NCBI GenBank assembly: GCA_019059635.1
Contig: JAGVRJ010000001.1
Span: forward strand, 310,001 to 374,000
DNA: 64,000 nucleotides
Source: Proales similis
Lineage: Eukaryota; Rotifera; Eurotatoria; Ploima; Proalidae
Reading direction: 5' to 3'
The number at the start of each line of letters is the position of its first letter. The first letter of the stretch is position 1. Both the position numbers and the translations under genes were made by a program. The notes beneath the pieces are model-generated. The model did not search any database and was not told where the DNA came from. It saw only the letters and a list, made by a program, of their open reading frames with translations. Shown here in pieces: positions 54,912-64,000 of the stretch.

Positions 54912-57437
54912 TTAGTAGCCACCTTTGTAGCCCATGTGGATGCCGAATCTCTCGTAGAAATTGATGAAAGGACTCTCGACGAGACGCCAGGGCTCGAACG
55001 AAATCTGGTCGAGATTTTTGCAGTCAACATACGGATTGAAGGAGGGATTGGTGCGAAGCATGGCGTGACGCGGCACAAAGTTAACATCTGCGGCCAAACA
55101 AAGAAGATGAGCGGCGGTGAATTTTCTGATCTGCGCAAGCTCTTCCAACGTGAATCGTGTGGCCGGGTCTTTGCCATTCTCGTAGAAGAAGCGATCGCCG
55201 TTTTTAATGTCGGCTAGTTGCTTGGCAGCGATGCCTTGATTTAAAAATTTCATTTTAGCCGCATTCTAGAACACGGACGAGAAAAATGAGAGGCTCGCAC
55301 TTACATGCAAACGTTTCGCCGAGCATTCCGTCCTTGACCGGGTATTCGGCCATGCCGCCCACAATGAGATCAACATCATCCGGGTGTCTGTAGATTTGCG
55401 CCAAGGCCTTTTGCACCACCGCCGGCATGTTGTCAAAATCCTCGAACGAATAGGCCCGTTTAAGCCCACACAACTGACGGTAGTCGTTGTAGGGTCCAAC
55501 ACCGTGATCACGGGCTCGTTGAATGTTGATCGCGCCGAGCGAGCCGTACTTTTCGTTAAAGTCAACGTTCAACGCGGGCGCCATTTGCAAAAGTGAATAG
55601 TACGAGTGATCGACCACAAAGCCGCGGATGACGTCTTCGCTTCGTTCGTAGAAAAGCTTTGAGTTGCCGATCGCTTGGTTGAGCTCAATGCACTCGACTG
55701 CCTTGAATCGCTTGTCGGCCAAACAAGTCTTCTGCGCGTGCAGGTGGTGCAGACGGTAGGCGCTAGTGATGAACTCATTCGATATTTGAGGATACTGGTC
55801 GCAGTCGTAGCTGAATGAGTAGCCCTTGCTGAGTGGATAGAGATTGAACTCCTTGGCCTTGGCTTTGCCGACCAGAAGTGGCACAAACTCGTTGAACATC
55901 ATGTGCTGATAGAACGCATTCGTGATTCGTCTGGCCTCGTCGGCCACCTTGTTTTCTCTCCAGCCGATTTCAATCAACTTGTCCGCAATGTAGTTGTGCA
56001 GACGCATCCACAATGTGATCATTGCAGTTGTGTGTATTTGAGACTCGTCACGATCGTCCGGAGTTTTGAAGCAGTCGTTTTTGCACGTGTCGAAATCGGT
56101 CGCCTGTGTCTGAAGCGGCGGTCCCTGCAAGCCTGACGGCAGCTGGCTGCTCTCAAGCTTTCCTTCTATGGTTGTCCATTTTCTTGAGTCGAAGCCGAAC
56201 AGCGTGTCCATGTCCATGAAATGGCTGTGTCCGTTGAGCAGCTCTCGCACGCCCAGTCTACAATCGAATGTGGTGTCAATGGCGGCTGCAGATCGCATGA
56301 ATGGCAAGCAATTGGCTTCACTGCCGCCATAATCGGGATTGGGGATGTTAAAGCATAGGTCGCTGCAGGTGTTCAATTCGTCTTGACAGGTGCATAGACG
56401 ACCATCGTCAAAGCTGCTCTTCAGAATCAAACTGATGTCATGTGCCATGAACTGTCCGGCAGCCAGCCAGAAGCCAGATACCTCCGAGTTGGTCGGCTTG
56501 TGGCCAAACAGGAATCTGGTGAGCTTCAGTGGGCTCGGCAGATAGTAGCCGGCAATAACCGACGAGTTGCGTGGAATGCACTTGCCATCCTGGTAGGCGC
56601 TCTTGAGCAGCCGCTTGAAAATCGTGTTTCGACGGCCCCACCACGGACTGGCTTTGTTGTTGCATCTTCCGTCGTCTCGTCGGTACTTATCCTGTGGACG
56701 ACAGTGCATTATCTCTTCTCTCGGGCAAAAATGCGCAGGCACAAAGAAAGTGTTCAAATAGTCTTCGACGCCGTATGTGCTGCCACTGTAGCCGCTCAGT
56801 TTGAGAATTTTGTCGCTCACTTGGAAGCCCATTTTGCTGACCTCCTCGAGCCGGCGGGAAACAGGCGTGCTCAACTCATAGCGGCTGAGTTTTTCTTTTT
56901 AAATCACATAAACTCCATGCAACTCATCAATTCATGACCGCTCAGTTTGCCTTACTTACCGAATCTTAGGTTCTGATCCTGCTGCTGCTGCTTGAGAGCG
57001 CTCAATTTGAAAATTTCCTCGTCGCTCCCTTCCACTGAGGTTATGTTAGATTCGTCTTCGTTTGCGGGGGTTGTAAAGTCAGCTGTGTGATTGAACTCTC
57101 CCTCTTCTCCTTGAATGAAAAGCGAATCTTGGCTCTCATGAACGGGCTCGATCTGATCGATTTGATCAGCTGCGTTTTCACTAGCTTGCTGCATTTCAAA
57201 CGAAAGCTTTATAAACTCCTCGGCAACTGCAGCGATGGCTTCTGCCGGAGCAGAGCCACGGTCCAAATTGATTCTGTCCTCTGAAAACGAAGCGATCGGA
57301 CCGACCGCCCGACAAGTTCCGGTCAACAATAAAACGCACGTGAGTAAGGTCTTGAATGTTGGATTGAGTCAGAATGGCTTTGGCAATCAAAAAATAAACA
57401 ACCAATTGGGTCTTACCCACACAATTGGACGCAACAT
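54912..57437 (-). CDS. Secreted animal haem peroxidase B
   Basis: Second peroxidase, about 772 residues in four exons: 57417-57437, 56956-57350, 55305-56884 and 54912-55234. The split signal peptide joins as MLRPIVW-TLLTCVLLLTGTCRA. An acidic, low-complexity N-terminal region (about 110 residues, ending in a QQQQ run) precedes the peroxidase fold. Blocks: FCPREEIMHCRPQDKYRRDDG, AAGQFMAHDISLI, FDSRKWT, PDDRDESQ, YRLHHLHAQ for the proximal histidine, and INIQRARDHGVGPYNDYRQLCG. As in peroxidase A the distal-side aspartate is alanine. Here the haem-linking glutamate is serine and the RxGH motif reads RLHH. Minus-strand AATAAA at 54768-54773. Confidence 0.94.
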
Positions 57438-57758
57438 TTTGATAATCAACTTTATAAAAAAAAAAATCAAATCGAAATAAAGGGATAGTGCGATGCTTTA
57501 AATAGAGCCAATCGATTCGGCTTAAACAAGTTAGAAAAGATTCGGTGACCCAATATGAAAGAGAGGGAGGGAGGGACCAAAATTTTTTGTTTCAACCTTG
57601 GATTTTCAATGATCGCTCAGCAACTGGAAAAACTATGGTTGAATCACATCTCATCTGCTCGATCGCTTACCACCTCGCTCAAGTGAAATCGTTTGATGCT
57701 CTTTGCTCTTCTCTAGTTTATTCACAGTTGTTGTCGCGCTTTTGAAAAAAGATCAGCA
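57438..57758. promoter_or_regulatory. Peroxidase B promoter and DNAJC27 3' UTR
   Basis: A minus-strand TATTTAAAG at about 57496-57504, some 60 bp upstream of the peroxidase B start codon, is a reasonable TATA element. A minus-strand AATAAA at 57717-57722 fits DNAJC27. Confidence 0.5.
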
Positions 57759-58577
57759 TCAACACTTGTCGTCCAGACTTTGCAGCAGCTCAGTCTTGGC
57801 GTTTAATAAAATTTTAAAAGCGTCCGCGCTGCCCGGATAGACGTTCTTGTCGGGGTGAAGAAGCTTGGCCAGACGTCTGAACGAGTTCATAACGTCGTCT
57901 TTGCTGCAGTTTGGCTTGAGTCCGAGTCGTTCATAGTTGTCCCTAGAATTCCTCAGGCGCTGAATTGCGTCGTACTGCTCTTTGTTTAGGCCCACATTAG
58001 ATTGGTAGGCCGGACGCTGGCCGCCCTGCTCGACAGTAGAGACCACTTGAGCGAACAGAGTCTCGAACATCTCGTTTATGCCCAAACCGGAGTTGGCCGA
58101 AGTCTCGAAGTAGTGAAACGCTTTCGAATGACACCACATCCGAGCGTCTAGCTCGTCGACTGCTCGTTTCCCACCGCCGCTCAGCTTGTCCACTTTGTTG
58201 CCACACACAACAAACACCATATTTTCCATGTTGGAGGCGCAGTTCACCGCTTCCAAGTCGCGCTTAATCTCGACAAGCCAGTCCTCGAGCGCATCGAAGC
58301 TCGATCTGTCGTTGACGTCAAACACCAGGATGCAGCCTTGCGTGTCTTTGTAGAATTCGTTTCGCACTTCGTGGAACAATGGATGGCCGGACATGTCGAA
58401 TATGTTCACTTTCACTTCTCTGTCTGCACAGTTCACTTTAGTCACTCCGTAGTCAATGCCAATCGTCTGCAGGTACTTGGCGACGAAACGCTTCTCGCAG
58501 AAGCGCTTTATTATGCAGCTCTTGCCCACCTCCGAGTTGCCCACACTGATTATCTTGATGCGTAAGGGTTTGGTCAT
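57759..58577 (-). CDS. DNAJC27: DNAJC27 / RBJ: Rab-like GTPase fused to a J domain
   Basis: Small GTPase with a C-terminal J domain, linked to MEK/ERK and ciliary signalling in vertebrates. Single exon, 272 residues, almost the same length as human (273). GTPase motifs: P loop SVGNSEVGKS, switch II FDMSGHPLF, GNKVDK and ETSANSG. The J domain at the C terminus reads NYERLGLKPNCSKDDVMNSFRRLAKLLHPDKN with an intact HPD. The start is the ATG giving MTKPLRIKIISVG; upstream in-frame sequence lacks ATG. There is no double-cysteine prenylation tail, as is usual for this family. Confidence 0.96.
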   Translation of the reverse strand: MTKPLRIKIISVGNSEVGKSCIIKRFCEKRFVAKYLQTIGIDYGVTKVNCADREVKVNIFDMSGHPLFHEVRNEFYKDTQGCILVFDVNDRSSFDALEDWLVEIKRDLEAVNCASNMENMVFVVCGNKVDKLSGGGKRAVDELDARMWCHSKAFHYFETSANSGLGINEMFETLFAQVVSTVEQGGQRPAYQSNVGLNKEQYDAIQRLRNSRDNYERLGLKPNCSKDDVMNSFRRLAKLLHPDKNVYPGSADAFKILLNAKTELLQSLDDKC

Positions 58578-58813
58578 TTTAAAACTGGGACTAATTCCGT
58601 GAGAACTGCGACTCACTGCCACTCACTAGGTCCACGGCAACCATGGAAACTGCTTGTGCAGTTCCAACTAGACAATCGATAGCCTCTCAATTGTTGCACA
58701 TTTTATTAAAATTCGAAAAATTGGCCAAATTTTGATTGTTGTGAAAATGCGAGAATTTTTTGTACAGCAATAGATGAGACTGATTGTGAGACTGAAAATG
58801 CTTCAATCGATCT

Positions 58814-60222
58814 TCAGATCTGTTGATGAAGTCGAGCGCGCTGGGCTCGAGTCAGAACGCCGGTGAGCGGCGATTGGTTTAGAAGATTTTCATCGATCAC
58901 TTCGTGAATGCCACGTCTTACTCTTCGATTGGATTTCGGCTTTTCTGACGCCGTCTCGTTGTTTTCGACCAGTTTGATGGCCTCCATTTTTTCGGCCACT
59001 TGGTCAATTTTGGTCTTTTCCTCTTCAGGAGCGTCGCTTGTTTCGTTGGTCTTTTCACGCAGAATGGGCTCTTCAAATACTTCGACCTGGACAACAGGCT
59101 CGGGCTCATTCAACATTTCAGGCGTTGAATCATGGTCATCCAAGTTGCTCGTAGTGGCCTCATTCGACTCTTCAGAGACTGCCGCATCTACCGTGACTTC
59201 GGCTGGATCAGACTGGACTTGATTGATTTCTGGCTCGTGTTGAGGTTCCTCAGTAGCATGAGCCGACGTCTCAGACTCATCTACGTCCTCTTCAAGTTGA
59301 TTCAGGCATTCTTCGAGGGCCATTCGAACCGAATTTGAATGAACTGAGCCCGGCGTGTTGGGCGCCGAAGGCTTTGCTGAGCCCTTCTTGGCGCTGAACA
59401 AATACTTGATGAGCGAATCAGGCTTGATCGAGTGAACTTGGATAGGCTCCGGCTCTTCGTCAAGAGTCTGCTCAATAATTTCATTAGTTCGGTTGGCGCT
59501 GTCCATCAATTCCCTGATCAACTTTGGAGTCATTATCAGACAAGCCGATTCCAAGTCGCTCATGGACAGTTTGGTTGATCGCCTTTGCTTGATGGTGGTT
59601 CGAGTTAACTTTTCGACTCGACTAACCCTGCTGGCTTCGTTATTGCATCTAGCAACAGTGTTGGGGTATTGACGAAGGTTCGGGTTGGGAAGCGGAATTT
59701 TCGACCCAGACGTGTCGAGCTCGACTCTTTTCGGCGTGCAGAATTCATTGCCGCGATTGTTGAGTAGACGAATCGAACGGCGCACTGACGATCGTGCCTG
59801 TCCTAGCGCACTTGACGGAGTTCGAAGCGCAGCTGCTTGAGGCGTTTGTGCGAAAATATTTCGTCGCATGGTCAACGGCCTCGATGCAGAGCTGGGCCCT
59901 GTTTCCACCGTGGCCGAATTGAACTGCGCTCTCCAAGGACGATTTCGTTGAGGTGCGACGGCCGTGCGTGGAGTGGCCACTTGTATTCGGGGCCTGGCCC
60001 GTTCGTCAGGAAGACGGGCGCTCATCGCCACTCTGGTGGCAGGCATCTGCGCCAATCTTTTTTCTGTCGAAAATATTGTAGAAATGACAAGGTGACAGAA
60101 TGCGGATGTGGTCACTTACGTGCTTGCTGCTTGATCGCCAGCTTGTTCAATTCAATGTAATTTTTTGCCGGCGTCTGACGGGCGGACGGCATTTGCTGCT
60201 TGCTTGATGGTGTTGAGGACAT
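58814..60222 (-). CDS. Unrecognised, mostly disordered protein
   Basis: Two exons, 60120-60222 and 58814-60063, give about 450 residues starting MSSTPSSKQQMPSARQTPAKNY. I do not recognise the family. The N-terminal block (TPAKNYIELNKLAIKQQAQKRLAQM) looks helical. A long basic Ser/Thr/Pro-rich segment with several TP and SP sites follows (QTPQ, RTPS, CTPK, NTPG), then a helical block (LESACLIMTPKLIRELMDSANRTNEIIE), an acidic region, and a short basic end (RRVRRGIHEVIDENLLNQSPLTGVLTRAQRARLHQQ). The pattern of proline-directed phosphosites and charge blocks resembles mitotic or cytoskeleton-associated proteins, which is only inference. Minus-strand AATAAA at 58702-58707. Confidence 0.72.
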
Positions 60223-60755
60223 CGTTAACAATCGTCTATTCTCTCAGATTCTAATTCATTTGTCGTTTAATTCTGAACTAACTGATGAGCTATTTTCAAA
60301 CGTTCAGTCTGTTTATCTAACGTATCTAACGTACCAGTCGAAGGAGGAGCTTGCGCGCCAAAAATTCGAATTACTCGAGTCCAGAGTTCATGGTCAGAGC
60401 GACCGTGCCGCAGCGTATTGCAAAACAAACATAACATCAAACGAGTTCGTCAATCCAAAAGCAACTTGAGTTTTCCTGTCCTGTCCAGTCCTGTTCAATG
60501 AGCCCTAATAAATCGAAGGCCGATATTTGGCTTAGTTAGACAATATCCGAAAAGCGCCGTATTTGTCGGCGCAAAATTGAAAGTTTTCCTCCAAAAAAAA
60601 ATTAAAAGCTGCTGTAATGTTAGGAGACTAATGAAATGATACGCATGTGGAGACCAGACCGGATCGCATTTGGGATAAGAAGCTGGGCAGACTGTCTTCT
60701 TGCTGATTGTTTATATTGAACGTTTGCCTGTTTAGGGTTGAGGATTGCGATCGAC
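60223..60755. other. Divergent promoter region upstream of HSPA14
   Basis: Lies between the divergent unknown gene and HSPA14. A plus-strand open frame of about 89 codons crosses 60200-60469 but has no ATG and no domain. A/T-rich stretches near 60590-60610. Nothing else supported. Confidence 0.45.
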
Positions 60756-62688
60756 ATGAGCTACAACTTGGGCGTTTACTTTGGCGGCAGCAGCATGAGC
60801 ATTGCCTTCAGCAAAGATGGCAAGTTGAACATAATTGTTAACGAGCTCGGCTATCGCACCACACCGGCCGTGTTTGCACTTCACGGAGACGAGCTGACGG
60901 TCGGACTGCACGCCAAGCAAAATCTGATCAGAAATGCCAGCCAGACTGTTCAGTTGGCAAAGCATTTCATCACCGAAACAGAGCGGCCCGAAGCCGAGCG
61001 AGTGACTTGCCAGGTAAGAGGCGTTTTCGTCCATATCCGGGCCAGTAACTCAACAAGAGAATGCACTTGCAGCCGAGCGAACTTGACGAAAACAACGAGC
61101 CTGTCTACGTGTTCGAAAAGGACTCCAAGCCTTGGAAGATAAAGTTGTCCGAGGTAATCGAAAAGGAGCTTGCCTATCTCTCAGGTATTGTGTTCAAACT
61201 CAAATTGAATCCATAACTGATCACTCTGATAGACTTGGCCAAATCGAGTCTGGGAATCAAGACATGCCAGGCTGTTCTGGCTGTTCCGGGCCACTTCTCT
61301 GCCCGTGAGAGCAAGTTTCTAGTGTAAGCATCGAATTCTTCTCCGATCAACAGCATCTGACTCTCGCTTCAAATAAAGAAATTGTGCGCAAAAGGCAGGC
61401 TTCGAGGTGATCAGAACGATGAAGGACCCGATCGCCGCATGCCTCGCCTATGAGCTTGAGGAGGACAACTCGAACGACTCGTGAGTGCTTGACAAGAGGC
61501 AAAGATTGACTCCAACTCGAAATAGCAATGCTCATTCAGGAACGTGCTAGTCTATCGAATGGGTGGCAATTCAATCGAAGCCACTCTGGTTCAGATTGTC
61601 AACGGTCTCTACAGGTGCTTGGACTCAATTCGATTAGAAAACATCGGAGGCGACGATTTCACTCTTTTAATTGTCAATATTCTCATCGAGGAGTTTCAAA
61701 AGTAAGATTTGCGTTTTGTGCCCAGACGCTCTGTCTCATTTGCAAGCCGAATTTGAAGAAAGCACAAAGCGGACCCGAGCTCGAACAAGCGTTCCATGTT
61801 CAAGCTCAAGTCAAGTTCTGAAGAGCTCAAGCAGATTCTGTCGACTATGGACCGGGCTCATTGTTCAATCGATGCTCTGTACGATGGAATCGACTTTGAT
61901 TTCTATCTTACTCGGCAGAGGTTTGAAGGCGCATGCACCAAACTCTATCCGCAAGTACTTGCGCCCATCGAGCAAATGTTCGACAAGCACCGAGACGAAA
62001 AGATAAGCCAAATTGTGCTGAGCGGCGCCGCTACCAAAATGACCAAACTGCAGTCGACCATCAAGGAGCGATGGGGCCAAGTTGAACTAGTCAACTACCA
62101 GGCGCCGGACGAAATAATTGCCCTTGGCTGCGCACGTCAATGCGGCATCATCCAAAACAGCAAAATCCCTCGTCAGCCCGATTCAAGTGATTCGCGATTC
62201 AAATGCTTGGCAAAGAGAATTTACCTGAAGGTTCAAGTCAAATTAAATTGCGAGCCAAGTCGAAATGTCTAACCACAACAACTGCATCGATTTTAGGTGG
62301 GCGAGAGCGAGATCACTCTGGCCAACTGTGACACTCCGATTCCTCTGAAGAGAAACTTTACCTTGAACATGGACACGAATGAGAAAATTGTTCAAGTTTG
62401 CGAGGAAAACAACCGACTGTTGGCCAAGGTAAAGAGTCTTTCAATAACTCAAGTCGAGAGATGAAAGATGGCTAATTGCGGGAGCTCTCAAGGTTTCTCT
62501 AGAGGAGTTCCAGTCCAAAGAAGTTAACGCCTTGTTTCAAGTCAAAATGTAGGTCAATCAGAAATGGAGCCATGTTGAGCTAATCTAATTTAAGCAACAA
62601 GCGACGAAACCGTGGAAATTACTTTGAGTGACGCCTCTTCAAACAAGCACGTAACTGCATTTCTAGATGTCGACTCGGGCGCAGATTG
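60756..62688 (+). CDS. HSPA14: HSPA14 / Hsp70L1, ribosome-associated Hsp70-like protein
   Basis: Atypical Hsp70 that in animals forms the ribosome-associated complex with DNAJC2 and helps nascent-chain folding. The first exon, 60756-61013, encodes MSYNLGVYFGGSSMSIAFSKDG, ELGYRTTPAVFALHGDE and VGLHAKQNLIRN, all as in HSPA14. Later blocks are KTCQAVLAVPGHFSARESKFL, AGFEVIRTMKDPIAACLAYEL, VLVYRMGGNSIEATLVQIV, ALYDGIDFDFYLTRQRFE and YQAPDEIIALGCARQCGII. The nucleotide-phosphate loops are degenerate, so ATP use may be weak. The last intron, spliced before GAC GAA ACC, gives an end of VEITLSDASSNKHVTAFLDV. About nine exons. AATAAA at 62701-62706. Confidence 0.93.
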
Positions 62689-62700
62689 ATCTGATCAGAC

Positions 62701-62706
62701 AATAAA
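62701..62706 (+). terminator. Polyadenylation signal of HSPA14
   Basis: AATAAA 13 bp after the stop codon. Confidence 0.7.
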
Positions 62707-62862
62707 AATGAGCTGATGCGATTAAATTTGATTAAGAGTTTCTTTTAATTATGGCCTTCAACTTAGATGGGGTTGATGGGTTAGATGGGATGGCTGAAAT
62801 GTATGGATGAAACGAAGATGCAGCAACAATTAAAAATGTAACAGGTTTTCCAACAACTCTAC

Positions 62863-62869
62863 TATAAAT
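62863..62869 (+). promoter_or_regulatory. TATA element of the TYAQ-repeat gene
   Basis: TATAAAT lies 62 bp before the start codon, with an initiator-like TCAGATC about 25 bp downstream. Together they make the clearest core promoter in the window and fit a strongly or tissue-specifically expressed gene. Confidence 0.65.
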
Positions 62870-62930
62870 CAGAGTGCTAGCGGATCAGATCGACATTCAG
62901 AAAAAAGCTCGAGTATAAGCCATCTAAGAA

Positions 62931-63764
62931 ATGCAGTTCCAATTGACTTCAGTGGTTTTGTTTGCAACCCTTTTCTTGCAGGGCGCTTTTGCTGAGAAAC
63001 TAGAGACTGGTGTGACCTACGCCCAGAAACCTGCTGCCGGTGTTACGTATGCCCAAAGACCCGCGACCTACGCCCAGGAACTAGCTGCTGATGCCACCTA
63101 TGCCCAGAGACGAGCTGCCGATGCCACCTATGCCCAAAGACCCGCGACCTACGCCCAGGAACTAGCTGCTGATGCCACCTATGCTCCAAGATTGGCTGCC
63201 GGTGTTACGTATGCCCAAAGACCCGCGCCTGGTGCGACCTATGCTCAACGACCTGCTGCAGGTGCCACCTATGCCCAGAGACGAGCTGCCGATGCCACCT
63301 ATGCCCAAAGACCCGCGACCTACGCCCAGGAACTAGCTGCTGATGCCACCTATGCTCCAAGATTGGCTGCCGGTGTTACGTATGCCCAAAGACCCGCGCC
63401 TGGTGCGACCTATGCTCAACGACCTGCTGCAGGTGCCACCTATGCCCAGAGACGAGCTGCCGATGCCACCTATGCCCAAAGACCCGCGACCTACGCCCAG
63501 GAACTAGCTGCTGATGCCACCTATGCTCCGAGACGAGCTGCCGATGCCACCTATGCCCAAAGACCCGCGACCTACGCCCAGGAACTAGCTGCTGATGCCA
63601 CCTATGCTCCAAGATTGGCTGCTGGCGTCACCTATGCCCAAAGACCCGCGCCTGGTGCGACCTATGCTCAACGACCTGCTGCAGGTGTGACCTATGCCCA
63701 AGAGCTAGCTGCTGGTGCCACCTATGCCCAGAAAAGAGCCATTTTCCCCTTAGCCCCAGCCTAG
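62931..63764 (+). CDS. Secreted tyrosine-rich TYAQ-repeat structural protein
   Basis: Single exon, 277 residues: a signal peptide (LTSVVLFATLFLQGAFA) and then almost only repeats. The unit is about ten residues, typically A(D/G)(A/V)TYAQRPA, mixed with seven-residue TYAQELA units. About 26 TYA(Q/P) cores are present. Cysteine is absent after the signal peptide, and the repeats contain no acidic residues except D and E at fixed positions. A short non-repeat end reads IFPLAPA. I do not recognise the family. Regular tyrosines in an Ala/Pro/Arg-rich context suit an extracellular matrix, cuticle, eggshell, silk or adhesive protein. Scattered RR and KR pairs leave open a multi-peptide precursor. 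Codon use is very uniform between repeats. AATAAA at 63829-63834. Confidence 0.88.
   Translation: MQFQLTSVVLFATLFLQGAFAEKLETGVTYAQKPAAGVTYAQRPATYAQELAADATYAQRRAADATYAQRPATYAQELAADATYAPRLAAGVTYAQRPAPGATYAQRPAAGATYAQRRAADATYAQRPATYAQELAADATYAPRLAAGVTYAQRPAPGATYAQRPAAGATYAQRRAADATYAQRPATYAQELAADATYAPRRAADATYAQRPATYAQELAADATYAPRLAAGVTYAQRPAPGATYAQRPAAGVTYAQELAAGATYAQKRAIFPLAPA
63118..63640 (+). repeat. 171-bp higher-order tandem repeat in the TYAQ gene
   Basis: The block starting with GATGCCACCTATGCCCAAAG recurs at about 63120, 63291 and 63462, a spacing of 171 bp (57 codons: five 10-residue units and one 7-residue unit). Copies are nearly identical at the nucleotide level. A shorter partial copy follows near 63540-63620. 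Confidence 0.85.
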
Positions 63765-63828
63765 AACTACAAATTCCTGAATTGAGTTGGAAAATCCTTT
63801 TAATTCTTAATTAGCGACCCATAGCATG

Positions 63829-63834
63829 AATAAA
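63829..63834 (+). terminator. Polyadenylation signal of the TYAQ-repeat gene
   Basis: AATAAA 65 bp after the stop codon, followed by more A/T-rich copies. Confidence 0.7.
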
Positions 63835-63946
63835 AGAATAATAAAAATAATTATCAATTTAAAATAGAAAGTTTATTGCACCGATTTCGATTTATTAAAG
63901 GAAAAGCAAACCTGCGACTAATTGATTTCAAGATTTCATTTCGATT

Positions 63947-64000
63947 CTAAGACAAAAAGTCCTCGATCTCTTTCATGTGGCTCTGGAGGAACAATAGTCG
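63947..64000 (-). CDS. Possible 3' end of a minus-strand gene cut by the window edge
   Basis: On the minus strand the frame entering from the right edge reads RLLFLQSHMKEIEDFLS and then TAG. Minus-strand AATAAA copies lie 50-75 bp further on, at 63891-63896 and 63872-63877. This looks like the C terminus and 3' UTR of a gene convergent with the TYAQ gene. Too little is visible to name it. Confidence 0.35.
   Translation of the reverse strand, partial: RLLFLQSHMKEIEDFLS

Noticed and set aside
60200-60469. Plus-strand frame of about 89 codons upstream of HSPA14
   Set aside because: It opens without ATG, overlaps the 5' end of the divergent gene, has no domain, and no clear splice partner was found.
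63001-63740. CRISPR-like array or satellite DNA
   Set aside because: The repeat keeps one reading frame throughout, starts with a signal peptide and has a promoter and a polyadenylation signal, so it is a coding repeat. There are no unique spacers.

Overview
This is a window from a compact animal nuclear genome. The evidence is spliced genes with GT-AG introns mostly about 40-70 nt long, AATAAA signals soon after stop codons, intergenic gaps often of 200-500 bp, and metazoan families throughout (Varicose/MPP6, CAMTA, NIPBL, NDST, MEIOB, animal haem peroxidases). A clip-type cysteine knot inside a lectin and two secreted peroxidases of the chorion-peroxidase/peroxinectin type point to an ecdysozoan, most likely an arthropod with a reduced genome such as a mite. 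That taxonomic guess is inference only.

Layout. 1-3610 is gene-free, low-complexity-rich DNA. 3611-5644 (-) is a Varicose/MPP6 MAGUK, followed by another long gene-free stretch and CAMTA (7403-10561, +). 11406-20708 (+) encodes a giant mannose-receptor-like membrane protein built from C-type lectin domains (CTLDs), three fibronectin type II domains, a SUEL galactose-binding domain and a clip-like module. A dense housekeeping block follows: a small helical protein with AKAP-like repeats (-), PAXIP1/PTIP (-), MED28 (+), AAGAB (-), SCYL2 (+), an uninterrupted NIPBL/Nipped-B reading frame (+), MEIOB (-) and ATAD5 (-). Next come two tandem MBOAT1/2-type lysophospholipid acyltransferases (+) and adenosine kinase (+). 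A run of five minus-strand genes follows: peroxidase A, NDST/sulfateless, peroxidase B, DNAJC27/RBJ and an unrecognised disordered protein. The window closes with HSPA14 (+), a secreted tyrosine-rich 'TYAQ' repeat protein (+), and possibly the 3' end of a minus-strand gene.

How the genes relate. Several act in genome maintenance or chromatin (PTIP, NIPBL, MEIOB, ATAD5), several in clathrin/adaptor traffic (AAGAB, SCYL2, probably the lectin receptor with its NPNY tail motif), and several at the extracellular surface (lectin receptor, peroxidases, NDST, TYAQ protein). This looks like ordinary gene packing rather than operons: neighbours are unrelated in function, and convergent pairs share overlapping 3' ends.

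Most unusual points: (1) a CTLD that appears split into two complementary halves by insertion of a second CTLD plus a clip-like domain; (2) an FN2 domain nested inside another CTLD; (3) two peroxidases that keep the haem histidines but lack the residues that normally bind haem covalently; (4) a previously unrecognised secreted protein made of about 26 TYA(Q/P) units arranged in nearly identical 171-bp higher-order repeats. Coordinates given for multi-exon genes are start codon to stop codon and include introns.
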